Assembly (NCBI GenBank): GCA_964443875.1 | Contig: CAYUET010000025.1 | Location: 1-42,069, forward strand | From: CAYUET01 sp964443875 | GTDB taxonomy: Bacteria > Auribacterota > JAFGBW01 | DNA: 42,069 nt | Reading direction: 5' to 3' | Shown here: positions 24,896 through 33,416 of the stretch, piece by piece | How positions within the stretch are numbered: the stretch's first letter is position 1 | Layout of the letters: each line of letters opens with the position of its first letter | The notes under the pieces: generated by a model | What the model was told of the DNA's origin: nothing | The model's database searches: none | What the model saw: only the letters and a program-made list of their open reading frames with translations | Program-made: the position numbers and the translations under genes

Positions 24896-26434
24896 TTAAC
24901 TACCCTTATTATATTCTGGAAGATCAAGATTCTTCAGGCTTTTCATTTTATCCGCGCAAAAATCAATTAAAGAAGAATCTGCAGTCAAGAAATTGATTTT
25001 AAAATTCTTATCCACTTCTTTTTTTAACTTCAGACTGAGTTCCAGGGATTTCACAGGCAGAACCCCGTTAATTTTTACTCCTTGGGAAAACAGGGTATAC
25101 AGGTCTCCCCGTTTATAAAAATCAATAATGGTCTCCAGCGAACGCAGATAACTGTACATGGATTGAAAAGTCGGAATCCGGAGGCCGTCATAACTGTCCG
25201 CATAAACCATTGTTCTGGAATAAATATTTTCAATGGAAATCATTTCCAGAGTGTAATAAGGAGAAGTATTACGGCTCCATTTTTCAAGTTCAGGGGTGTA
25301 ATCCGCATAAGATTTTAAAAAAGGGAATGAAAAATCCATTCCAAAAAAGAAGACCGGCCCTTTGGCATGATTAAGGACCAGATCCACTCCGATGACAGAA
25401 ACAGCGCTGCCTCCATAGGTTAATCCATAATGGTCAAACCTGTGCTCAAAAGCCGAAGAAAACCAGCCGTCTTTCTGGATGGCTAAAAACTTTGGCCCGC
25501 TTATCTTTGAAACAATATCGTTTGAGGAGGTGGGAAAAAGAATGAGATTCAGATTTTCTTTTTCATATCCTCTGAAATTCTCATAGGATTTTTTCTGAGG
25601 ATCCACACTGATGACGAAATCAGGACGTATTCCCCTCTCCATCAGAGCGCCCAGGGCCGTATCCACGCAGACAATGATCCCCTTTGTCTTAAACCTCCCC
25701 AGAAACTCTGCGGTAAGATCCAGGGAAGGCCCAGCACCGACAAAAAAAACGGGGACGTCTGAAAAAACAGAGGAAAGAGATCCCGCCCCTGCGCAACCCG
25801 AAAAAAAGACAGGCAGATTCAGCTCAATATTTTCCTTCATTTCATCCCAGAAAACCGAATCTCCCTTACGCTCAAAACGGATAATTTCCAGAATATTCTG
25901 AATCCAGAAATAGTCCTTTGGAATCACAGAAAAACTGGGTTCATGAAGAACGATCCTTATGGAGTCCTGGGGAATCGTTTCAAGATTCCACAAAATATAA
26001 TGATCCAGAAGAGACGCTAATTCTTCACGGTTACGCCCGGTAATGAGCTTAAAACGAGGGTCAGAAAGAATATCCGAATAATCATTGGCCTCTAAAGCAG
26101 TTTTAAGAAGAGCCAGATTGGATTCCATGCAGTAGAGATAGCCTGTTTTTCCTATCCGGTCCATGATCGGAAAAAGATGATATCCCATTCCGAAACCGTA
26201 AAGAACAACAAAATCGCCTTCCTTCAGTTTCAGAGAATGTACAAAACGTTCAGCCTCAGCAGCCGGAGCATATCTTGAGCTGATCCATTTTCCTTCAATC
26301 TTGCAGGTCGGATGAAGATCTTTGGATAAAACAACGGAAAGCGATGGAATCTCCTGTTCATGGAATAGAAGCCAGTCCAGATTTTTCTGCTGGCCGATAA
26401 GTGCATTTATATTTTTTGAATAGAACGAGGTCAT
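24896..26434 (-). CDS. DUF115 / motility accessory factor (Maf)-like protein
   Basis: A 512-residue protein. The central DUF115 region includes VFFVGAGPSLDLTAEFL, IVCVDTALGALMERGIRPDFVISVDPQ, YGGSAVSVIGVDLVLNHAKGPVFFFGMDFSFP and KINGVLPV near the end. In flagellated bacteria Maf proteins transfer nonulosonic acids to flagellin; archaeal MptE relatives are pterin pyrophosphokinases. No flagellar gene lies in this window. Start: ATG 26434 overlaps the GH57-like TGA (ATGA); an earlier in-frame ATG at 26464 would overlap by 34 bases. It is the last gene of a coupled three-gene operon. I infer glycosyl transfer to a surface protein or polymer; the substrate is unknown. Confidence 0.75.
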   Translation of the reverse strand: MTSFYSKNINALIGQQKNLDWLLFHEQEIPSLSVVLSKDLHPTCKIEGKWISSRYAPAAEAERFVHSLKLKEGDFVVLYGFGMGYHLFPIMDRIGKTGYLYCMESNLALLKTALEANDYSDILSDPRFKLITGRNREELASLLDHYILWNLETIPQDSIRIVLHEPSFSVIPKDYFWIQNILEIIRFERKGDSVFWDEMKENIELNLPVFFSGCAGAGSLSSVFSDVPVFFVGAGPSLDLTAEFLGRFKTKGIIVCVDTALGALMERGIRPDFVISVDPQKKSYENFRGYEKENLNLILFPTSSNDIVSKISGPKFLAIQKDGWFSSAFEHRFDHYGLTYGGSAVSVIGVDLVLNHAKGPVFFFGMDFSFPFLKSYADYTPELEKWSRNTSPYYTLEMISIENIYSRTMVYADSYDGLRIPTFQSMYSYLRSLETIIDFYKRGDLYTLFSQGVKINGVLPVKSLELSLKLKKEVDKNFKINFLTADSSLIDFCADKMKSLKNLDLPEYNKGS

Positions 26435-28713
26435 AAAAGCGCGGAACCGGTTTTCTGCATCCACAGACTGTGATTAAGCCAGAAGGCATCTCTGCGCATC
26501 TCATTAAAATCCGTTTCTTTAAAACCTCTGTAACTGAGAGACATTTCATGATGTCCTGTCATGGCGATATGCCCCGTGTCATCGGTTTCAGCCAGGGAAT
26601 GATAAAGACGGAGCAGCCAGCTGGACTTGATCTCCCTGAATTCGACCATGGGAGCGGAATAAAAGAGATCTTTCGGACTCATGACGGCAAGGCCTTTTTC
26701 CTGGTCCTGAACACTCACCCATCCTTCCGTGGCGCCAAGACAGCTTTTGGCTGAGCACATCTGCGTAGGAGACTGAAAATGCTCCACCTCCTTTCCCTTC
26801 AGGAAAAAAGACTCCACTCTTTTTCCTCCGTTCACGGCGGAATAGGAAAGAGTGTCAAGATTAAAGGCCTCGGGGTTTATTGTAACAATCCCGGACCTGA
26901 GAAAAAAAGGATTTACATACGGAAAGAAAAAATGGTTCACCAGATCCACCCGGGGCTGATGCAGATAGACGTTATAACGCTTGATCAGAAAGCCTTCCTT
27001 GAAGGATTGTCGGAAAAAAAGAGGAACCCTGATTTTAAACATCCCGGGATCCGGAGAAAACTGCGACGGAAGCGTATCATAATAGATCCGGCCGCGATCA
27101 TCACAAAGCTGGGTCCATCCGGAATAATAGTCATTACTGAAGGCGATATTATCAAAATAAACAGGCTGAAGGTACTGAACAAGGGGTTTATCGCAAACCT
27201 CCGTAAAGGAGAGGGAGCGGATATCCGCTCCGGTTAGCGCGTTTAAACTAAGTTCTACGGCATGCGTTTTTACAGAAATCGCCGAACCATTCAGGCAGAC
27301 AGTAGAAGGAATGGCTTTGATTGAAGGTTTGGATAAAAGACGCACTACAGCAGACTGCCGGGACGAAAGCGAAGCGTTGAAAACCAGAGTCGTTTTACGC
27401 ATGCTATGATCCTGATAAAACTCCATATCCTCACACTGACAGGGGATTTCTTTTCCCTCCCACTCCAATCCCAGAGGTTCTTTAAAAATCCCTTTTTTAA
27501 AGGTCAGCCTCAATTCCACAGGCATACGGATCATGTCTGTTTCAAAGGGGTTGGTCATAATAAAATCGCCGCGGCATGTTTTGGACTCTGAAAAATAATG
27601 AAGTTTTTCATGCACGGACTCCAGTGCAGCCCCATACTCTTCACTGAAAGAATAAAATTTCTCATTGGTCGTCTTTGTCCTGAAATCACTGCCCCATAAA
27701 TGAATAATTTTCCTCCAGTCTTCCGGGTTCAGGGCTGAAGAAGAAAGACTTTCAAGGAGTTCCATCCTGTGGCTCAAATAATAACAGCGGCTATTCTGAT
27801 GAACATTATCTCTTCCGGAGACCGCCCAGCGGACAACATTATAATCGTCACGGTTTTTGCACGGAATCGGTATTTCCGGAGAAGAAATATCTATGATTTC
27901 CGAGGGGGGAAAATCTTCTATAAGATTTGAGGGAAGCGTCAGCTGAAAACAGGATTTTGAGTGAATAGCATCAAAAAGATTTTTCACTCTCTCGATTTCG
28001 TCCCCCCCGGTTTCATGCGTAACAGGCCGGTAATTAAAGATTTCCCAGTCTGTTCCGTAAAGACAGAAAGCTCTTTTTTTGCCTTCTTTGACATGCTCGG
28101 AAAGACTCGCCATATAATCCGAAAGGCTTAGACGTCCATAAATATAACGCTGAAACTTGAATGAATTCATTGAGGAATTCCAGATAATGGGAATCGTCCG
28201 GCCTTTTTCTGCCTCCAGCAAAGCCGGACGGTAACGCTGTTCCATCTTGTAGTGATGATGTTCCGCAGCATTGTCCCAGTCCATGATAAGGGCTTTCATC
28301 CCGGCTTCCAGCACAAGGTCGGGGACGCTCCTGCTGAACGTCTGTTCCGGAACAAAAAACACATCCGGTTTTCGCCCTAAAATCTGCGCATAGGATTCCA
28401 GTCCCAATTCCAGATTTTTTCGGTTGATGCTATACGGTACAAGAGGCATAATCAACTGGGTGTAGCCGGAAGCAATAATCTCACATTTTTTTCCCGCCCA
28501 TAAACCTTTCAGGGTTTCCAGAAAGGAAGGATCCATTTTTGAAATCTCAATCAGTGTTTCTGCCGGAAATTCCAGCCCTATTTTACAGCCCTGTTCTATA
28601 AGATGAATCATGGGCCAGTAGCAATGATCCAGAACCACTGGATACTGACTTTTGGGGATGGAAGAAAAGCCCAGGTTCCCGTGAAGAAACATATAAACAT
28701 TCAAAGATGTCAT
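26431..28713 (-). CDS. GH57-like glycoside hydrolase with C-terminal sandwich region
   Basis: A 760-residue protein. The N-terminal 300 residues resemble a GH57 (beta/alpha)7 barrel: FLHGNLGFSSIP (H11, where GH57 has HQP), CEIIASGYTQLIMPLVP, FFVPEQTFS with candidate nucleophile E123, and LYGTDWEIFNYRP with D222 or E224 as possible acid/base. Residues about 400-760 look like beta-sandwich modules, as in alpha-mannosidases. There is no signal peptide, so it should be cytoplasmic. It overlaps both neighbours by four bases (ATGA). It may trim or remodel a glycan precursor, or act as a transferase as some GH57 enzymes do. HGN in place of HQP makes exact specificity uncertain. Confidence 0.7.
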   Translation of the reverse strand: MTSLNVYMFLHGNLGFSSIPKSQYPVVLDHCYWPMIHLIEQGCKIGLEFPAETLIEISKMDPSFLETLKGLWAGKKCEIIASGYTQLIMPLVPYSINRKNLELGLESYAQILGRKPDVFFVPEQTFSRSVPDLVLEAGMKALIMDWDNAAEHHHYKMEQRYRPALLEAEKGRTIPIIWNSSMNSFKFQRYIYGRLSLSDYMASLSEHVKEGKKRAFCLYGTDWEIFNYRPVTHETGGDEIERVKNLFDAIHSKSCFQLTLPSNLIEDFPPSEIIDISSPEIPIPCKNRDDYNVVRWAVSGRDNVHQNSRCYYLSHRMELLESLSSSALNPEDWRKIIHLWGSDFRTKTTNEKFYSFSEEYGAALESVHEKLHYFSESKTCRGDFIMTNPFETDMIRMPVELRLTFKKGIFKEPLGLEWEGKEIPCQCEDMEFYQDHSMRKTTLVFNASLSSRQSAVVRLLSKPSIKAIPSTVCLNGSAISVKTHAVELSLNALTGADIRSLSFTEVCDKPLVQYLQPVYFDNIAFSNDYYSGWTQLCDDRGRIYYDTLPSQFSPDPGMFKIRVPLFFRQSFKEGFLIKRYNVYLHQPRVDLVNHFFFPYVNPFFLRSGIVTINPEAFNLDTLSYSAVNGGKRVESFFLKGKEVEHFQSPTQMCSAKSCLGATEGWVSVQDQEKGLAVMSPKDLFYSAPMVEFREIKSSWLLRLYHSLAETDDTGHIAMTGHHEMSLSYRGFKETDFNEMRRDAFWLNHSLWMQKTGSALL

Positions 28714-29930
28714 ACAGGCCCTTTGGTTTTAATCTGAATCGTTTTTACCGCTTTTAAGGTATTGCGGATTGCCTCTTTTCTTGTCCGGCCGTAACCGACG
28801 ACATGCCCGGCCTTTCCGATATTCGAGGTTAAAGGGTAAAGAATATCACCGGGTTTGACATTCAAAAAAATACCTGCAATTCCCTCCATGGATTCTGCCT
28901 TCTCAAGGCCTTTGATCGAAACAACTTTTCCGGGTTTTGGATAAATTGAGCGCTCAGCAGCCCCATGAAAAAACTGCGGTTCAACATCTTTTTTATCCAG
29001 AGGAAGCCCTAAACTTAAATCAATGACGGCCTTGATTGAATTCATTCCTGAGGACAGAGGTTCTGTCATCTGGCTGTGAAAACCGCCTGAAAGCCTGGCT
29101 GTCATTTCACCGATAACTGCTCCCTTTTTGGAAAGTCTCATATCAAATTTCACAGGCCCTTGTTTGATCCCCAAAGCGGCAATTCCTTTTTTAGCCATAT
29201 CAAACACAATTTCTTGCTCTCTCAGGGAAAGAGTCGTTGGAAGCGTATGCCCTTTTTCAATAAAATAAGGAGGGTGTTTGATAATCCGGTCTGCAATGGT
29301 AATTAAATAGACCTTGCCTTGATAAACCAGGGTTTCAATGCTTAATTCCTTTGCAGGAATAAAACGTTCAATAATGACTGTCTGAGTTCTTGAATTTTTG
29401 TAGGCTTCAGGCCAGGCCGTTTTCAATTCCTTATCAGAACTGAGCTTGCGGACCCCACGGGCTCCCATGTTGTCTACAGGTTTTATCACCAGAGGATATT
29501 TTAATTTTTTGACGGCCAGCAGGGCCTCTTCAAAGGATTTGACTATCCGGAAATCCGGAACAGGAACTCCCTTTTTCTGAAGAACGGTGCGCATAAGACC
29601 TTTGTCTGTTGCCCGAAGGGCAATCTCCGGAGGAATGCCCGGCAGTTTTAAGGCTTTGGCAATGTGGGCGACCGTGTAGGCAACATCTGTTCCGCAGGTC
29701 ATCACCCCGTCAAGCCTATACCGTTTATGGAACTCTTTTGCAGCATCAACAGCTTTGTCGATATCCCGGGTGGAGACAGGGATAAAATCATCCGCCAGAG
29801 AAACCCCTGGAGACTCGCTGTTCATATCCATCACACAAACCCTCAAGCCCAGTCCTTTGGCAACTTTGACAGCAAAGGCCTGAAAGACTCCTGCGCCGAC
29901 AATGAGAAGAGTTTTATCCTGATATCTCAT
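28710..29930 (-). CDS. ATP-grasp ligase-like enzyme
   Basis: A 406-residue ATP-grasp protein resembling PurK/PurT and carbamoyl-phosphate-synthase-type ligases. The N-terminal pre-ATP-grasp fold is LLIVGAGVFQAFAVKVAKGLGLRVCVMD, with GVMTCGTDVAYTVAHIA. The ATP-binding part is PLVIKPVDNMGARGVRKLS, TVIIERFIPAKELSIETLV and FDMRLSKKGAVIGEMTARLSGGF, whose acidic residues bind Mg-ATP. Such enzymes join a carboxylate to an amine or similar nucleophile via an acyl phosphate. It is the first gene of the operon with the GH57-like and DUF115 genes. No Shine-Dalgarno is visible before the ATG. The substrate is not predictable; a sugar-acid or amino-acid decoration is an inference from context. Confidence 0.8.
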   Translation of the reverse strand: MRYQDKTLLIVGAGVFQAFAVKVAKGLGLRVCVMDMNSESPGVSLADDFIPVSTRDIDKAVDAAKEFHKRYRLDGVMTCGTDVAYTVAHIAKALKLPGIPPEIALRATDKGLMRTVLQKKGVPVPDFRIVKSFEEALLAVKKLKYPLVIKPVDNMGARGVRKLSSDKELKTAWPEAYKNSRTQTVIIERFIPAKELSIETLVYQGKVYLITIADRIIKHPPYFIEKGHTLPTTLSLREQEIVFDMAKKGIAALGIKQGPVKFDMRLSKKGAVIGEMTARLSGGFHSQMTEPLSSGMNSIKAVIDLSLGLPLDKKDVEPQFFHGAAERSIYPKPGKVVSIKGLEKAESMEGIAGIFLNVKPGDILYPLTSNIGKAGHVVGYGRTRKEAIRNTLKAVKTIQIKTKGPV

Positions 29931-30147
29931 AAGATATGAATGACATTTTTCTGATCAAATGACAACGAGATATTTGACCGGCATAGGGCATGCAGAATTT
30001 CATCAATTTTTCAAAAAAATGTTTTTCTTATTAAAAAATGGACATTGTATCCCTCCGGCTATCCTGAATTTTATCCCTATACGTTATATATCCGGAATGT
30101 AATATTCAGATTAAGTGTTTTATCATCCGGGCGGAAATCAAAAATAT

Positions 30148-30182
30148 TATTGACGCCAAACGCTTAAATTAGTACGTCAATA
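30148..30182. promoter_or_regulatory. Inverted repeat, candidate Rrf2 operator
   Basis: TATTGACG at 30148-30155 and CGTCAATA at 30175-30182 are perfect 8-base inverted arms, 19 bases apart, 29-63 bases upstream of the Rrf2 ATG. A TATGAT -10-like hexamer (30181-30186) overlaps the right arm, as expected for a repressor site. The rest of the 280-base divergent region (29931-30210) shows no other clear signal. Confidence 0.45.
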
Positions 30183-30210
30183 TGATTTTTATCGAAATGA
30201 GTTTAATCGA

Positions 30211-30675
30211 ATGGGACATATTTTAAAATTTTCTGACGCAGCAACAATTGCCCTGCATACCATGGTGATGCTGGCGTACAAGACAAATGAGCTTGTCTGC
30301 ACACATGATATAGCCTCTGCCTTTAATATTTCTGAGGCTCATTTGTCCAAAGTACTGCAAAGGCTTTCAAAAACAGGCTGGATACACCCTGTCCGCGGCC
30401 CTAAAGGAGGCTTTAAACTGAAAATCCCCCCGGAAAAAATTTCCCTTTTGAATATTTATGAGCTTTTTGACGGAAAAATGTCTGTGGAACAATGTCTTCT
30501 GGATTCCTACGTTTGCGGAGGTAAAAGTTGTATCCTGGGCAAACTCCTGCATCAGATAAATGAACAGGCAAAGAAATATCTGGAAGAAACCACTCTGGAT
30601 AAAGTAAGCTCCCTCTGCAGAGAGCTCCCCTCCCTGAAGATTTCCGCTCATCTGAACAAGCCTTTATCAAAGTAA
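30211..30675 (+). CDS. Rrf2-family transcriptional regulator, probable Fe-S sensor
   Basis: A 154-residue regulator with an N-terminal winged helix (SDAATIALHTMVMLAY..HDIASAFNISEAHLSKVLQRLSKTGWIHPVRGPKGGFKL) and the Rrf2 dimerisation helix. C95-x6-C102-x4-C107 (CLLDSYVCGGKSC) sits where IscR and NsrR carry Fe-S ligands, so it could sense iron, NO or redox state; the CymR type lacks these Cys. It is followed 15 bases later by an exported thioredoxin and then cysE, suggesting control of cysteine or thiol metabolism. A candidate operator lies just upstream. The Shine-Dalgarno is weak. Confidence 0.88.
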   Translation: MGHILKFSDAATIALHTMVMLAYKTNELVCTHDIASAFNISEAHLSKVLQRLSKTGWIHPVRGPKGGFKLKIPPEKISLLNIYELFDGKMSVEQCLLDSYVCGGKSCILGKLLHQINEQAKKYLEETTLDKVSSLCRELPSLKISAHLNKPLSK

Positions 30676-30690
30676 TAAGGAATAATAATC

Positions 30691-31077
30691 ATGAAAAAAA
30701 TACTCGCATCCCTTCTATCTTTCTATCTGACCGGAATCTCTTTTCTTCAGGCTGAGGTAAAAGAAATAGATTCTGTCAGTGACTTCCGCAACCTGCTTTC
30801 TGCTTCAGAAGTCCTGGTCTCTGACTTTTATGCCACCTGGTGCCCCCCCTGCAAAGCGCTTGCCCCTCTGCTCGATTCCCTTGCAGCGGATCCCCAATGG
30901 AAAGGAAAAGTGACTTTTGTCCGTGTGGATGTGGATGAGTTGACAGAACTTGCCGAGGAATACGATGTCGGCGGAATTCCGGATGTCCGTTTTTTCTATA
31001 AAGGAAAAATGATCAATAAAATCATCGGGCTCGCGGACAAAGAGGATTATATCAAAGCTATAAAAGAACTGATTTAA
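30691..31077 (+). CDS. Exported thioredoxin-like protein
   Basis: A 128-residue thioredoxin with a signal peptide MKKILASLLSFYLTGISFLQA. The active site is WCPPC (Pro in place of the usual Gly, as in some periplasmic reductases), in FYATWCPPCKALAPLL. VRVDVDELTELAEEYDVGGIPDVRFFYKGK supplies the cis-Pro after Ile. It should work in the periplasm as a disulfide reductase or oxidase; no membrane electron donor (DsbD) is in the window. AAGGA precedes the ATG. Co-transcription with an Rrf2 regulator and cysE, one codon downstream, is a notable context for an exported thioredoxin. Confidence 0.88.
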   Translation: MKKILASLLSFYLTGISFLQAEVKEIDSVSDFRNLLSASEVLVSDFYATWCPPCKALAPLLDSLAADPQWKGKVTFVRVDVDELTELAEEYDVGGIPDVRFFYKGKMINKIIGLADKEDYIKAIKELI

Positions 31078-31080
31078 AAG

Positions 31081-31947
31081 ATGAATACAATCAAAGACAA
31101 ATGGATGGACGCCCTGATCGGAAAAATCTGCGGCTCCTATAAAAATGAATCCCTTCACCGCTTTGAAACAGCCGTAATGCCTTCTCCGGAAGCGGTCATA
31201 GGGATTATTACAAAAATCAAGCAGATCCTTTTTCCCGGATTTCATGCCGAAGCTTCACTCCAAAGTTCCAATATCAGGTACTTTGTCGGGGATATTCTGA
31301 ATGAAACCCTTTTTTCCCTGATGACCGAAATTAAAAAAGCCTTTGATGTTTCAGGGATCAAAGGCGATCTGAGTAAAAAAAGCAATCAGACGGCAAGGCG
31401 TTTTCTGGAAACGCTTCCCATGATCCGTGAAAAACTGAAAAAAGACATCCAGGCCGCCATGGACGGAGACCCGGCTGCAAAATCCGTTTCCGAGGTCATT
31501 ATCAGTTATCCCTGTGTGGAAGTGATCATGATCTACCGCATCGCCCATGAATTAAATAAGCTCCTGGTCCCCCTGATCCCAAGAATGATGACAGAATACG
31601 CCCACAGCAAAACCGGCGTTGACATTCATCCCGGGGCCGTCATAGGGGAATTTTTTTTCATTGACCACGGAACCGGAGTGGTCATCGGTGAAACCAGTAA
31701 AATCGGAGCTCATGTCAAAATTTATCAGGGCGTCACCCTTGGAGCGCTCAGTTTTCCAAAAGATGAAAAAGGGAATATTATAAAAGGATTAAAGCGACAT
31801 CCCACCATCGAGGATCATGTAACCATCTATGCCAATGCCACCATTCTTGGAGGAAAAACAGTAATTGGAAAGAATGCGGTGATTGGAGGAAATGCCTGGA
31901 TTGTCAGCTCGGTAAAACCCGGGGAAACAGTAAAGAAATCAAAGTAA
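31081..31947 (+). CDS. cysE: Serine O-acetyltransferase
   Basis: A 288-residue left-handed beta-helix enzyme that acetylates serine with acetyl-CoA, the first step of cysteine synthesis. An N-terminal helical domain precedes YRIAHELNKL, TGVDIHPGAVIGEFFFIDHGTGVVIGETSKIG and VKIYQGVTLGALSF. The hexapeptide coil HPTIEDHVTIYANATILGGKTVIGKNAVIGGNAWI follows. The long N-terminal helical part resembles EpsC-type enzymes. The C-terminus is short after the coil (VSSVKPGETVKKSK), lacking a long inhibitory tail. It starts three bases after the thioredoxin stop. No cysteine synthase (cysK) is present in the window. Confidence 0.92.
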   Translation: MNTIKDKWMDALIGKICGSYKNESLHRFETAVMPSPEAVIGIITKIKQILFPGFHAEASLQSSNIRYFVGDILNETLFSLMTEIKKAFDVSGIKGDLSKKSNQTARRFLETLPMIREKLKKDIQAAMDGDPAAKSVSEVIISYPCVEVIMIYRIAHELNKLLVPLIPRMMTEYAHSKTGVDIHPGAVIGEFFFIDHGTGVVIGETSKIGAHVKIYQGVTLGALSFPKDEKGNIIKGLKRHPTIEDHVTIYANATILGGKTVIGKNAVIGGNAWIVSSVKPGETVKKSK

Positions 31948-31962
31948 AACAAGAAGGAACTT

Positions 31963-33375
31963 ATGAATAAAAAAACATCCATTATTGCAACTGTCGGACC
32001 GGCCAGCCATAGTCTTGAAAAGATAAAGGAATTGATTCAAAACGGAGTCAACATCTTCCGTTTGAATTTTTCACATGCCTCCCATGAAGAGCATCACGCC
32101 CGTATTCAATGGATCCGCCAGGCGGCCTCTGAACTGGGGCGTCATATAGGAATCCTCGGAGACCTCTCAGGGCCTAAAATCCGCATGGGGAAAGTTGAAA
32201 ACGATGCCGTGGAATTAAAAAACGGAGATCCCTTTGAAATTATTGTTTCCCCGGATTTCATCGGCAATTCCAAAAAAGCGGCTACTTCCTATCCCTATTT
32301 TGTCAAAGATATCCGGATAGGCGATCTCGTTCTTCTGGATGACGGAAACATCACACTGAAAACCATTTCCAAAACCGAAAATTCTGTTCTCTTTACTGTT
32401 CAGGATGGAGGAATATTAAAAAATAATAAAGGAATCAACCTTCCCAACATTCCTCTTTCCATTGATTCTCTGACGCAAAAAGACAAACGGGACATTGAAT
32501 TCATGATCAAAGAAGATCTGGAATATGTGGCTTTAAGCTTTGTCCGCACTCCGGACTGTGTGCGCGCTTTACGTGAAGAAATCATGCAGTCTTCCATCCG
32601 GATTGTCGCCAAAATTGAAAAACCCGAGGCCCTGAACGGACTGGATGAAATCATACAGGAAAGTGATGCCATCATGATCGCCCGGGGCGATCTGGGGGTG
32701 GAAATGCCTATAGAAAAAGTACCGGTCATTCAGAAAGGAATCATTCAGAAATGCCGTGCTGTCGGGGTTCCCGTAATTACAGCCACGCAGATGCTTGAAT
32801 CCATGATCAGCAACGAGAGGCCCACCCGCGCTGAGGCGACCGACGTTTTCAATGCCATCATTGACGGTTCGGATGCTGTGATGCTTTCCGGAGAGACGGC
32901 TGCAGGCCAGTATCCTGTGGAAGCGGTCAAAACCATGTCTTCCATCATCTGCGAAGCGGAAAGCGTCTTAAAACTCCAGCACACACTCACTTCAAAATCC
33001 GGTATTACCTATGACATCCCTGAAACCACAGCTTATATTGCCTGCCAGTCTGCTTTAAGCCTGAATGCTTCAGCCATTATCGCCTTTACCGAGAGCGGCG
33101 AAACGGCTCAGCGCATCTGCTGTTATCATCCCAACGTTCCGGTGATTGCCGTCTCTCCCTGCGATTTTGTCTTAAGACAGCTTGCCCTCTATCATGGAGC
33201 CCTGCCGTACAAATTCAGGGATCTTGAAAACACGGATGAGATGTTCGTTGAAGCAGAACGTATTGCCAAAGAACTGGGCATAGCCAAGCCACACGATGTT
33301 CTTATTCTGGTCGCAGGAATCCCTTTTAAACACAAAGGGAATACCAACCTGCTTAAAATTCACAGAGTCAGTTAA
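31963..33375 (+). CDS. pyk: Pyruvate kinase
   Basis: A 470-residue glycolytic enzyme that makes pyruvate and ATP from phosphoenolpyruvate. KKTSIIATVGPAS, FRLNFSHA, IRIVAKIEKPEALNGLDEI with the catalytic Lys, and IMIARGDLGVEMPIEKVP are all present. ATQMLESMISNERPTRAEATDVFNAIIDGSDAVMLSGETAAGQYP and a C-terminal allosteric-domain fold complete a full-length family member. AAGGA precedes the ATG, 15 bases after cysE, so it is probably read from the same transcript, which would couple it to the Rrf2-regulated operon. It converges on a FliB-like gene 41 bases downstream with no clear terminator between them. Confidence 0.96.
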   Translation: MNKKTSIIATVGPASHSLEKIKELIQNGVNIFRLNFSHASHEEHHARIQWIRQAASELGRHIGILGDLSGPKIRMGKVENDAVELKNGDPFEIIVSPDFIGNSKKAATSYPYFVKDIRIGDLVLLDDGNITLKTISKTENSVLFTVQDGGILKNNKGINLPNIPLSIDSLTQKDKRDIEFMIKEDLEYVALSFVRTPDCVRALREEIMQSSIRIVAKIEKPEALNGLDEIIQESDAIMIARGDLGVEMPIEKVPVIQKGIIQKCRAVGVPVITATQMLESMISNERPTRAEATDVFNAIIDGSDAVMLSGETAAGQYPVEAVKTMSSIICEAESVLKLQHTLTSKSGITYDIPETTAYIACQSALSLNASAIIAFTESGETAQRICCYHPNVPVIAVSPCDFVLRQLALYHGALPYKFRDLENTDEMFVEAERIAKELGIAKPHDVLILVAGIPFKHKGNTNLLKIHRVS

Positions 33376-33416
33376 AACGGATTTACACGAGCTGACCGCT
33401 GTTCAAAGCAGTAATT

